Below are positions 56,655 through 63,821 of a stretch of 64,000 nucleotides of DNA, piece after piece (positions within the stretch are counted from its first letter, which is position 1; every line of letters starts with the position of its first letter). The DNA is taken from NCBI GenBank assembly GCA_050298535.1, contig JBNKUI010000113.1:124001-188000 (forward strand), in the 5' to 3' direction. Source of the DNA: JABDMH01 sp050298535. GTDB taxonomy: Bacteria; Bacteroidota; Bacteroidia; Chitinophagales; Saprospiraceae. The notes under the pieces are model-generated. The model worked only from the letters and a program-made list of their open reading frames with translations. It made no database searches and was not told where the DNA came from. Both the position numbers and the translations under genes were made by a program.

Positions 56655-58047
56655 TTCCATCGATTTTGCAATATTCCTGCCAATAGTAATCATAGTCTAT
56701 TGGACCATAGCTAATCGAAATATTGCATTTAGAAATGCTTTCCTGGTCCTGGTCAGTTATCTGTTTTATGGATGGTGGGACTGGCGGTTTCTCGGACTTA
56801 TCGCGATAAGTTCACTAGTGGACTTCCTGGTGGCGTTGCAAATGGAAAATTCAGCAGTAAGAAAGAAAAAAGCACTGCTTACAATCAGTATTGGTACCAA
56901 TCTCGGATTACTTGCATTTTTTAAGTATTCAAATTTCTTTATAGAAAGCTTCCAGAGTGCTTTCACTGTATTTGGCAATTCTTTGAATCTAAACTCTTTG
57001 CAAGTCATTCTGCCAGTAGGAATCAGTTTTTATACGTTTCAAACTCTGAGCTATACGCTGGACATTTATTATCAAAAAATACGTCCAACAAAAGACCCTA
57101 TCGCATTTTTTGCTTTTGTAAGCTTTTTCCCACAACTTGTGGCGGGGCCCATAGAAAGAGCATCCAGATTGCTACCTCAATTCAGCACTTTGAAGGAGGT
57201 TTCACCTGAAGGTTTCTCAGAAGGATTGAAGAAAGTCCTCTGGGGCTTTGTACTGAAGATTGCGATCGCGGACAGGCTGGCTCTGTATGTCGATAGCATC
57301 TATAATCATGTAGCATATCATAGTACGATGTCACATGCTGTCGCAACATTTTTCTTTTCAATACAAATTTACTGTGATTTCGCAGGGTACTCTCTGATTG
57401 CGATTGGCTGTGCACGTCTGATGGGATTTGATCTCATGCAGAATTTCAGACGCCCGTATTTTAGTACGTCTTTCAAAGAACTTTGGACTCGTTGGCATAT
57501 ATCACTTTCATCCTGGTTTCGTGACTACGTCTATATTCCAATGGGAGGTTCGAGAAACGGCACTTATAAACTGTACAGAAACCTGATGATCACCTTTTTA
57601 CTCAGTGGTCTCTGGCATGGTGCAAGTTGGACTTTTGTCATTTGGGGTGGACTCCACGGACTATATCTGATTATTGAAAAATACCTGACACCATTTAATA
57701 TAAAAATCAACAATGTCATACGTATCATTGGTGTGTATGTTCTTACACTGGTAGGATGGGTTTTCTTCAGAGCAAATACTTTAGGGGATGCATGGATGAT
57801 TCTAACGGGAACTACACAATCAGAAGGAAGTGGACTGCATATTGGAGATATTGGAATATTCAGCTACAGTATTTTTGCCATTTTCTTACTCTTTATTGTA
57901 GAATTATTTGAAGAGTATCATCCACAAATATCCCTCTTGAATAATTCAAGATTCACCATAAGATTTGCCACAATTCTCATGCTATTGATATACGTAATAA
58001 GCCTGGGAGTATTTGATAAGAGTCAATTCATCTACTTCCAATTCTAA
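56644..58047 (+). CDS. MBOAT-family O-acyltransferase (AlgI/DltB type)
   Basis: Multispanning membrane acyltransferase of 467 residues that would acetylate or otherwise acylate the polymer at the periplasmic side. Seen: LFNSIDFAIFLPIVIIVYW (start), SYLFYGWWDWRFLGLI, FFPQLVAGPIERASRLLPQF, TRWHISLSSWFRDYVYIPMGGSR and the catalytic-His motif LSGLWHGASWTFVIWGGLHGLYLI. I use the ATG at 56644, which overlaps the previous gene by 11 bases and starts at the canonical LFNS position. It is paired with the SGNH-like gene that follows. Confidence 0.93.
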   Translation: MLFNSIDFAIFLPIVIIVYWTIANRNIAFRNAFLVLVSYLFYGWWDWRFLGLIAISSLVDFLVALQMENSAVRKKKALLTISIGTNLGLLAFFKYSNFFIESFQSAFTVFGNSLNLNSLQVILPVGISFYTFQTLSYTLDIYYQKIRPTKDPIAFFAFVSFFPQLVAGPIERASRLLPQFSTLKEVSPEGFSEGLKKVLWGFVLKIAIADRLALYVDSIYNHVAYHSTMSHAVATFFFSIQIYCDFAGYSLIAIGCARLMGFDLMQNFRRPYFSTSFKELWTRWHISLSSWFRDYVYIPMGGSRNGTYKLYRNLMITFLLSGLWHGASWTFVIWGGLHGLYLIIEKYLTPFNIKINNVIRIIGVYVLTLVGWVFFRANTLGDAWMILTGTTQSEGSGLHIGDIGIFSYSIFAIFLLFIVELFEEYHPQISLLNNSRFTIRFATILMLLIYVISLGVFDKSQFIYFQF

Positions 58048-58069
58048 ATCCAGCACTCATTTCGAAAAG

Positions 58070-59062
58070 GTGAAAGAAATCGTTAAGAAAATAGTACTGC
58101 TATTACTAGCACTAAATCTGGTTGATTTTTCCATTGGTTTCATGCTTGACTTCTTGAGAGATCATGCACCCGATGGCAGGTATCAAAAAGCCACTTATAC
58201 ACTTCAGAAATCCAATGAAGATGTACTTGTCTTGGGAAGTTCAAAGGGAGAAAGCAATTTCATCCCAGCAGTCATTGATAGTTCATTAGGATTAACTTGC
58301 TGGAACGCAAGCAGGGGTGGCCAGGGTCTCCCCTACTTTCAGGCAGTTACGCAATCGGTTTTATCCAGACATACGCCCAAACTTGTTCTATTGAATCTGG
58401 AAGTTGATATTCTTAGTACCCCCGTAGAATATGAGGAAGCCGGATTTCTTCGGCCTTATTATACTGAAGTGGAACCCGTCCGTGACGTTCTGAATAATAT
58501 TTCTGAAATGGCATGGATCTATAATAGGTCAAGACTATATCAATACAACTCAAGCTTTTATTATCTACTACGTCCCTACCTTCTACACGGACTCGATGGT
58601 GAAATAGATCAGCAAGGTTGGAAACCAAGATCGGGAGTTATCACAAAGCCCTTTAAGAGGGACCATTTAGAATCATTAATTGATTCAAAAAGCCTATTGC
58701 CAGAGGCTGTCGAAATACTGGAGTCAATTACACGAAATTATAAAGAGCACGGATCATCTCTATGCTTTGTGATATCACCAGACTATGGAGAAATAACAAA
58801 GTACTCAGCAAGCCGGGAAAAGATCCTTGCGATCGCTAAGAAAAACAGTATCCCTGTATTTGATTTTTCCAACAAACCTGATTATGCTTCTGATGAAGCC
58901 ATCTTTGTAGACATTCAACACCTCAACAAAGAGGGTGCACTCAAATTTACGAGCGACATACTTTCTCAGGTCAGGAGTGCAATGACGAAGAACAACATAT
59001 CAATCAACGCATTAAATAATTCTAATCGAAATGAAGGGAAGCCAAATACCAAAGTATATTAA
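58070..59062 (+). CDS. Membrane-anchored SGNH-like hydrolase/acyltransferase partner of MBOAT
   Basis: Protein of about 330 residues with one N-terminal membrane helix (IVLLLLALNLVDFSIGFML) followed by a periplasmic SGNH-like domain. It has VLVLGSSKGESNFIP with a candidate nucleophile Ser and FVDIQHLNKEGALKFTSDIL with an Asp and His pair. AlgX/AlgJ- and DltD-like partners of MBOAT enzymes share this design. The start is uncertain: the GTG at 58070 follows the MBOAT stop by 22 bases and starts at the membrane helix; a TTG at 58013 would overlap MBOAT. It overlaps the next gene by 32 bases. Confidence 0.72.
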   Translation: MKEIVKKIVLLLLALNLVDFSIGFMLDFLRDHAPDGRYQKATYTLQKSNEDVLVLGSSKGESNFIPAVIDSSLGLTCWNASRGGQGLPYFQAVTQSVLSRHTPKLVLLNLEVDILSTPVEYEEAGFLRPYYTEVEPVRDVLNNISEMAWIYNRSRLYQYNSSFYYLLRPYLLHGLDGEIDQQGWKPRSGVITKPFKRDHLESLIDSKSLLPEAVEILESITRNYKEHGSSLCFVISPDYGEITKYSASREKILAIAKKNSIPVFDFSNKPDYASDEAIFVDIQHLNKEGALKFTSDILSQVRSAMTKNNISINALNNSNRNEGKPNTKVY

Positions 59063-59792
59063 GCGGCTTTGGGCGAATCTTACCTACACCGACCAAATTG
59101 AAATGCATCTGGATCGACCGCTCGTTTCATTTACATTTGATGATGCACCAAGATCTGCATTTAATGAAGCTCGCCAAATTTTAGAAAGGTATGAATGCCG
59201 CGGCACTTATTACGTTTCACTTGGATTCCTAAATCAGAAGAATGGTATCACGTATTCCAGCCAGGACTTGAGAACAGCCTGGGAAAGAGGACACGAATTG
59301 GCTTGTCACACTAAAACGCACCTGGATATCTCAAGGTCCAATATTCACGAGATCAAAGAGAGTGTGGCTCAAAATCATATACAGATTCAAAAAATTATAC
59401 CCGGATACAATTTTCGAAATTTCTCATATCCATTTGGAGCTCAAACAGTCTCAAGTAAAATGCATTTAGCGGGAATATTTAAAAGTGCCCGGGGAAACCG
59501 GTCAGGTATCAATCATGGATCAATAGACAGACTCAATCTGAAAACCATCCGACTATATGAACACTCCGAAGCACCAGACCATATCGACTCACTTTTGACA
59601 CAATGCATGAAGAACAATGGATGGATCATCTTCTACACGCACGGAGTTGAAAGTAACTATGATGACGAGGGATGCAGTCCCGCCTTCTTCGAAAGTGTGG
59701 TACGTCGGGTAACGGAAATGAGAATCAATGTAAGAACCGTAGACGATGCAATGGATCAGATCCTTGAAAATAGATTTGCCTTAACATACTAA
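59031..59792 (+). CDS. Polysaccharide deacetylase-family protein (short form)
   Basis: CE4-fold protein of 253 residues. Motifs: LVSFTFDDAPRSAF (motif 1, Ala instead of the usual Gly after DD), LACHTKTHLDISR (metal His pair) and NFSYPFGAQTVSSKM. The pattern FTFDDAP is found in a subset of EPS-locus deacetylases. It overlaps the SGNH-like gene by 32 bases and is 6 bases before the next deacetylase-like gene, so the pair is probably cotranslated. No signal peptide is seen, so it may act inside the cell on a precursor. Confidence 0.83.
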   Translation: MKGSQIPKYIKRLWANLTYTDQIEMHLDRPLVSFTFDDAPRSAFNEARQILERYECRGTYYVSLGFLNQKNGITYSSQDLRTAWERGHELACHTKTHLDISRSNIHEIKESVAQNHIQIQKIIPGYNFRNFSYPFGAQTVSSKMHLAGIFKSARGNRSGINHGSIDRLNLKTIRLYEHSEAPDHIDSLLTQCMKNNGWIIFYTHGVESNYDDEGCSPAFFESVVRRVTEMRINVRTVDDAMDQILENRFALTY

Positions 59793-59798
59793 GAAGCT

Positions 59799-60590
59799 AT
59801 GGAAGATTTCACACTGAAAATACTTGAGGAACTACTGTTAAGTCTCAAGAAATCGGAATACAACTTTCAAACATTTCGAACCTTTTTGAAATCTCCAAGA
59901 GATCGAGCGGTGATCCTGCGACATGATATCGATATTCGTAAAAATCGTGCTCTTAAATTTGCCAAGCTTCAAGCCAGGCTAGGCATGACCGGTACCTATT
60001 ATTTTCGCATGGTTCCGGTCAGTTTTGATGAAAGTCTTATTCGTGAGATAGCAGACCTGGGGCATGAAATCGGATATCATTATGAAGACATGGATTTTGC
60101 CAATGGAGATCCAGACCTGGCCATTAAATTATTTGAAAAACACCTCAATCGACTGCGTAAAATTGTCCCCATCCATACAATCTGTATGCATGGAAGTCCT
60201 AAGTCTGCCTATGATAACAAGGATGTCTGGGAAAAATATAATTACCGTGACTATGGATTGATAGGGGAGCCCTACTTTGACCTCAACTTCGACAAGGTCT
60301 TGTACCTCACAGATACTGGTCGTCGATGGGATGGGCACAAGGTAAGCGTGAGAGATAAGGTCGATAGTCACTATGACTTCGATATAAAGAATACCAGAGA
60401 CATCATTAACATGCTGGGTGAGAAATCTTTGCCCCGACAAATAATGATAAACTTTCATCCACAACGATGGACAAATAACCCATTGCTCTGGACTACTGAT
60501 AAATACATTCAAAAAGCAAAAAATTTAGTCAAATATTATCTGATAAAGCATCGGCAGAAGAATCCCGAAGTGCCGGCTTTATCTAGGTAA
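59799..60590 (+). CDS. Divergent polysaccharide deacetylase-like protein
   Basis: Protein of 263 residues with the beta/alpha barrel pattern of the polysaccharide deacetylase superfamily. VILRHDIDIRKNRALKFAKLQARLGMTGTYYFRMVP replaces the classic TFDDG motif with RHDID. LGHEIGYHYEDMDFANGD is the second metal motif, and IMINFHPQRWTNN the late one. In this RHDID type the catalytic role is untested. It is the fourth deacetylase-fold gene of the locus and the last gene before a 460-base noncoding gap. Confidence 0.8.
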   Translation: MEDFTLKILEELLLSLKKSEYNFQTFRTFLKSPRDRAVILRHDIDIRKNRALKFAKLQARLGMTGTYYFRMVPVSFDESLIREIADLGHEIGYHYEDMDFANGDPDLAIKLFEKHLNRLRKIVPIHTICMHGSPKSAYDNKDVWEKYNYRDYGLIGEPYFDLNFDKVLYLTDTGRRWDGHKVSVRDKVDSHYDFDIKNTRDIINMLGEKSLPRQIMINFHPQRWTNNPLLWTTDKYIQKAKNLVKYYLIKHRQKNPEVPALSR

Positions 60591-60805
60591 TCCTTTATTA
60601 ACACTGTGGTGGGCAATCCGATCAAAAAAAGCCTACTAAACACACTTAATCCATAGTATCCATGTATCAATTAGGAGGAAACACACACCTAGCCAAAACC
60701 GAGTATTTATTCATCAAAAACAAATTTACCCGATATGAAACCCGAGGTAAAAAAAGAACAGCAAACTCATGTAGTGTTTTGCAAGAGGAAATATTATCGC
60801 ACTAA

Positions 60806-60841
60806 CGTCCCTACGTGATCTCGTCAGGGATTCCTGGGACG
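60806..60841 (+). promoter_or_regulatory. Pair of mutually exclusive hairpins
   Basis: TCCCTACG (60808-60815) pairs with CGTCAGGGA (60822-60830) as 8 bp with one bulged C and a 6-base loop. CGTCCC (60806-60811) can instead pair with GGGACG (60836-60841). The two share the bases 60808-60811, so only one can form at a time, as expected for a switch or attenuator. Function inferred only from structure. Confidence 0.5.
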
Positions 60842-60844
60842 AAG

Positions 60845-60886
60845 CAGCTCCAATAGAATAGCCAGACGGCTATTCTATTGGAGCTG
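60845..60886 (+). promoter_or_regulatory. Perfect 19-bp hairpin in the leader
   Basis: CAGCTCCAATAGAATAGCC (60845-60863) and its exact complement (60868-60886) enclose the 4-base loop AGAC. No U-run follows, so it is not a standard intrinsic terminator. It starts right after the previous alternative-hairpin pair and lies about 165 bases before the next gene. It may be a transcript-stability, processing or pausing element, or a remnant of a small mobile element. Confidence 0.65.
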
Positions 60887-60998
60887 GTATCGATATATTA
60901 TATCCTCTTCTGCAATCACAGATCTATCATATTGTATAGATAGTGTGGCTTTAGCTAATGCTAGCCCTGAAGAAGGTATCGGTCCCGGGAATGACGGT

Positions 60999-61024
60999 AA
61001 TACCATCTAGACCATTCTGGTATT
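60999..61024 (+). promoter_or_regulatory. Third leader hairpin, adjacent to the start codon
   Basis: AATACCA (60999-61005) and TGGTATT (61018-61024) form a 7-bp stem around a 12-base loop, ending 27 bases before the ATG of the phosphoglycosyl transferase gene. Its closeness to the start suggests an effect on translation; this is inference. Confidence 0.4.
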
Positions 61025-61051
61025 TCACCATTATCTTCTAAAACACTATCC

Positions 61052-62239
61052 ATGATCTCGCACGAAACCCACTTCCCATGGGATCTAAATCCTAATGGAG
61101 GAAACTCTGCATTCAATTATGCAGAATCAGACATTTTTGAGCATGAAGCACTACTTGATGTTCAAATTCCCAATAATGTAAAATCATTCATACAGAGGCA
61201 TGTGGATCTCAGCATGCCCTTTGGAACCATGATTTTAAAGAAGGGCGATGATGTCTATAAGAAAAAAATTAAGAAAGCTCGGGCAGAAGTTATTCTACAT
61301 GAGCATGGCTCTGATGGCACCACTTTCATGCTGGAAGACGGCATGGACAATATCATCAACCTCGAGCGACTGAATGACCAGCGATTCTGCAATAAATTTT
61401 TGGAAGCAAGCAATGAGAATCTCAACAGAAATGGACTTCTTATTGCATGCGTTGAAACTAACAAAACACGTAAAGAAAAAATTTACCGTAAGTTTCCGAG
61501 GTATCTTCGAACTATGGTATACTTTTTTGATTTTTTAATAAAAAGAGTATGGCCCAAGATACCTAAGCTTAGAGTCATTTATTACAACATTCTAGGGTAC
61601 AAAGATCGTGTGTACTCTGAAATTGAAGCTATGGGTCGCATCTACTCATGTGGTTTTCAATTGGTGGCTACCAAAGAGATCGATGGTCTATTTTATTTTG
61701 TAGCCCGAAAAAAAGGGAAACCAGATTATAATTTACATCCGACATATAGTCCCCTGATCAAACTCAACAGGATTGGAAAAAATGGAAAACGCATCAAAGT
61801 CTATAAATTAAGGACTATGCATGCTTATTCCGAATATCTGCAGGAATATGTCTACATGAAATTAGGCTTGCAATCAGGAGGCAAGATGAAAGATGATCCA
61901 CGGATTACGACTATTGGAAAATATCTAAGAAAATACTTCCTGGATGAGCTTCCCATGCTGATCAATCTTTTAAGAGGAGATATAAAACTGTTTGGCGTCA
62001 GACCATTAAGTCCTCACTATTTAAGTCTTTATCCTAAAGAAGCCAGAGACGAAAGATATGGTGTAAAACCAGGACTTATTCCTCCCTTCTATGTAGACCT
62101 GCCAAAGACGCTGGATGAAATTGTCGAATCTGAGATGCGATATATCAATGCATATAAAAAACGGCCATTCCTGACTGATTGTAAATATTTCTACAAAGCA
62201 TTTAAAAATATCGTCTTTAAATCAGCACGTAGTAACTAG
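61052..62239 (+). CDS. Phosphoglycosyl transferase (bacterial sugar transferase) with atypical N-terminal domain
   Basis: Protein of 395 residues. The C-terminal 165 residues are a bacterial sugar transferase core that loads the first sugar-phosphate onto undecaprenyl phosphate: SPLIKLNRIGKNGKRIKVYKLRTM (about 232-253), DDPRITTIGKYLRKYFLDELPMLINLLRGD (catalytic Asp-Glu near 297) and FGVRPLSPHYLSLYP. The usual long N-terminal membrane helix before this core is absent. Instead about 225 residues of unrecognised, mostly soluble sequence precede it, with LERLNDQRFCNKFLEASNENLNRNG and EAMGRIYSCGFQLVATKEIDGLFYFVARK that faintly recall the end of a methyltransferase fold. It likely starts the repeat unit. 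Confidence 0.85.
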   Translation: MISHETHFPWDLNPNGGNSAFNYAESDIFEHEALLDVQIPNNVKSFIQRHVDLSMPFGTMILKKGDDVYKKKIKKARAEVILHEHGSDGTTFMLEDGMDNIINLERLNDQRFCNKFLEASNENLNRNGLLIACVETNKTRKEKIYRKFPRYLRTMVYFFDFLIKRVWPKIPKLRVIYYNILGYKDRVYSEIEAMGRIYSCGFQLVATKEIDGLFYFVARKKGKPDYNLHPTYSPLIKLNRIGKNGKRIKVYKLRTMHAYSEYLQEYVYMKLGLQSGGKMKDDPRITTIGKYLRKYFLDELPMLINLLRGDIKLFGVRPLSPHYLSLYPKEARDERYGVKPGLIPPFYVDLPKTLDEIVESEMRYINAYKKRPFLTDCKYFYKAFKNIVFKSARSN

Positions 62240-62254
62240 CGACGACATGTGTCA

Positions 62255-63808
62255 TCAGACTTTTACAATATTGCGTGTGATGACCTCATTGGCAAACACA
62301 AGGCGAAAGTAGTAATTGCCCGAAGGGAAGTGAGCAGCCTGCCATTCAAACTCTTTTCGACCTTGCCTAAATTTGCCCTTGGACAAGACCTCCAGCTCGG
62401 TTCCGATGGCATCAAATATGCTCAATCGTCCTTCAAAAGCTTCACTGTCAAAGGATATCTTCACTACCTCTCGAAAGGGGTTTGGAAAAGCGATAACGGT
62501 CGGTATCACAGCCGTTGGAACACTTTGCTCCGAATCACACTGCTTGATCATATCAAGGTTGAGAATAGGATATTCCATGACTACCTCAGTCTGAGTATAT
62601 TCCTCTCCAAACCATTGTCTGATTATACTTCCAAACACATCCCTAAAGTCATACTGCAAAGCAACACCTTCCTGTTCACCGACCTCTTCGGGAATTTCAG
62701 GTAATGATCCCACATTCTGTTGCTTCACGCACTCGCCAAAAAGGAATAAAGGTGCCGCCGTACCATGATCTGTTCCATAACTCCCATTCTCTTTTATTTG
62801 CCTTCCGAATTCTGAAAAAGTCATTCCCAGCACACGTCTGGAAAGCTTCTGCTTGTTAAGATCCGATTGAAATGCCCGTACTGCCTGATCAATCGTAGTA
62901 AGCAAAGCTGTATGCCTTCCTGTCCGGGAATCATTTTTATCTACCTGTAGTGCATGTGTATCAAATCCGGATAGCGAAACCGTATAAACCTTTGTATTTA
63001 GGCCACCGGAAATAAGATTAGCTACTAACTTTAAATGTCTTCCTAACTCCGTGTTGGGGTACTCTGCCAGATTGGTCCCCAGATCAGCTGCCTCCAATAT
63101 CCTCTCATTGTATTGCTGTGTTTGCTCTATCGTTCTGGAGATAAAATTCAGTTCATTTTCATGCAGGGATTCCGTCGCACGTTCCTGGTAGTCATCGGTT
63201 GTGAGATTCACTGAAGTGAAAGCATCAAGGGTTACCCCAAAATTGGCCATCTGTCCCTGACAGGTTTCAGACACCTGAAATCCCATATTGATTGCAAAGG
63301 GATCCCTGTAGGTTGAATTAGGATATGACGTGGGAAAACCCGGATATTTTGTATCGAGATATCTTCCCAGCCATCCGGTTTGCTTCAACTCTTTCGCTTC
63401 TGAAGCGGTCATCCAGATCTCAGTAGATCGGAAGTGAGATCGATTCTGATCCGGATATCCTACACTGTGAATGATTTGCAATTGTTGTTCCTGATAAAGA
63501 GATCTAAACCCCTTTAGGGCTGGATGGAAGGCAAGCTCATCCGAAACAGTAATCAGATCGTTTTCAGGAATAATGAGTGTAGGTCTATACTGTGCCAGTC
63601 GACCATATTCCTTTAGAGGGACTATTGTATTCAATCCATCATTTCCACCATTAAGTTGCAATAGTACTAGTACCCTGTCGTCACTCTCCGACATCACTTT
63701 ACCCTCCAGTGCGTTACATGCTGATCGGGAAGATATGGGTAGTCCTTTGTAAATGAGTGAACTCCCCCCGATTCCTATTCCTAAACTTAAAAATGATCTT
63801 CGCTTCAT
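62255..63808 (-). CDS. DUF1501-family secreted protein with T9SS sorting domain
   Basis: Protein of 517 residues. The ATG at 63806-63808 gives MKRRSFLSLGIGIGGSS, a twin-arginine-like signal. The DUF1501 (sulfatase-superfamily-like) core shows LVLLQLNGGNDGLNTIVPL, IIHSVGYPDQNRSHFRSTEIW, VYTVSLSGFDTHALQ, LGMTFSEFGRQIKENGSYGTDHGTAAPLFLFG. A T9SS type-A sorting domain ends it (IAFPNPFREVVKISF...GNYYFRLV...TRNIVKV). It lies 13 bases after a probable DUF1800 gene, the usual partner. Function unknown; an extracellular or surface role is inferred. It is convergent with the phosphoglycosyl transferase (15-base gap). Confidence 0.88.
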   Translation of the reverse strand: MKRRSFLSLGIGIGGSSLIYKGLPISSRSACNALEGKVMSESDDRVLVLLQLNGGNDGLNTIVPLKEYGRLAQYRPTLIIPENDLITVSDELAFHPALKGFRSLYQEQQLQIIHSVGYPDQNRSHFRSTEIWMTASEAKELKQTGWLGRYLDTKYPGFPTSYPNSTYRDPFAINMGFQVSETCQGQMANFGVTLDAFTSVNLTTDDYQERATESLHENELNFISRTIEQTQQYNERILEAADLGTNLAEYPNTELGRHLKLVANLISGGLNTKVYTVSLSGFDTHALQVDKNDSRTGRHTALLTTIDQAVRAFQSDLNKQKLSRRVLGMTFSEFGRQIKENGSYGTDHGTAAPLFLFGECVKQQNVGSLPEIPEEVGEQEGVALQYDFRDVFGSIIRQWFGEEYTQTEVVMEYPILNLDMIKQCDSEQSVPTAVIPTVIAFPNPFREVVKISFDSEAFEGRLSIFDAIGTELEVLSKGKFRQGRKEFEWQAAHFPSGNYYFRLVFANEVITRNIVKV

Positions 63809-63821
63809 AATAACAAGGGTC

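Larger units (their letters stand above)
60591..61051. other. Structured leader before the phosphoglycosyl transferase gene
   Basis: A 461-base gap without a convincing gene. It contains three separate inverted repeats (60806-60841, 60845-60886, 60999-61024) and AT-rich DNA around them. No tRNA or clear promoter consensus is visible. The gap breaks the otherwise tightly packed operon, so the last gene may have its own start or be controlled post-transcriptionally. Confidence 0.6.

Noticed and set aside
45651..60590. Exosortase/PEP-CTERM system
   Set aside because: Gene content is similar, but no exosortase-like multi-spanning protease or PEP-CTERM tail is present in the window.
60845..60886. 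Intrinsic terminator
   Set aside because: The 19-bp stem is strong but is not followed by a U-run; the bases after it are GTATCGATAT.
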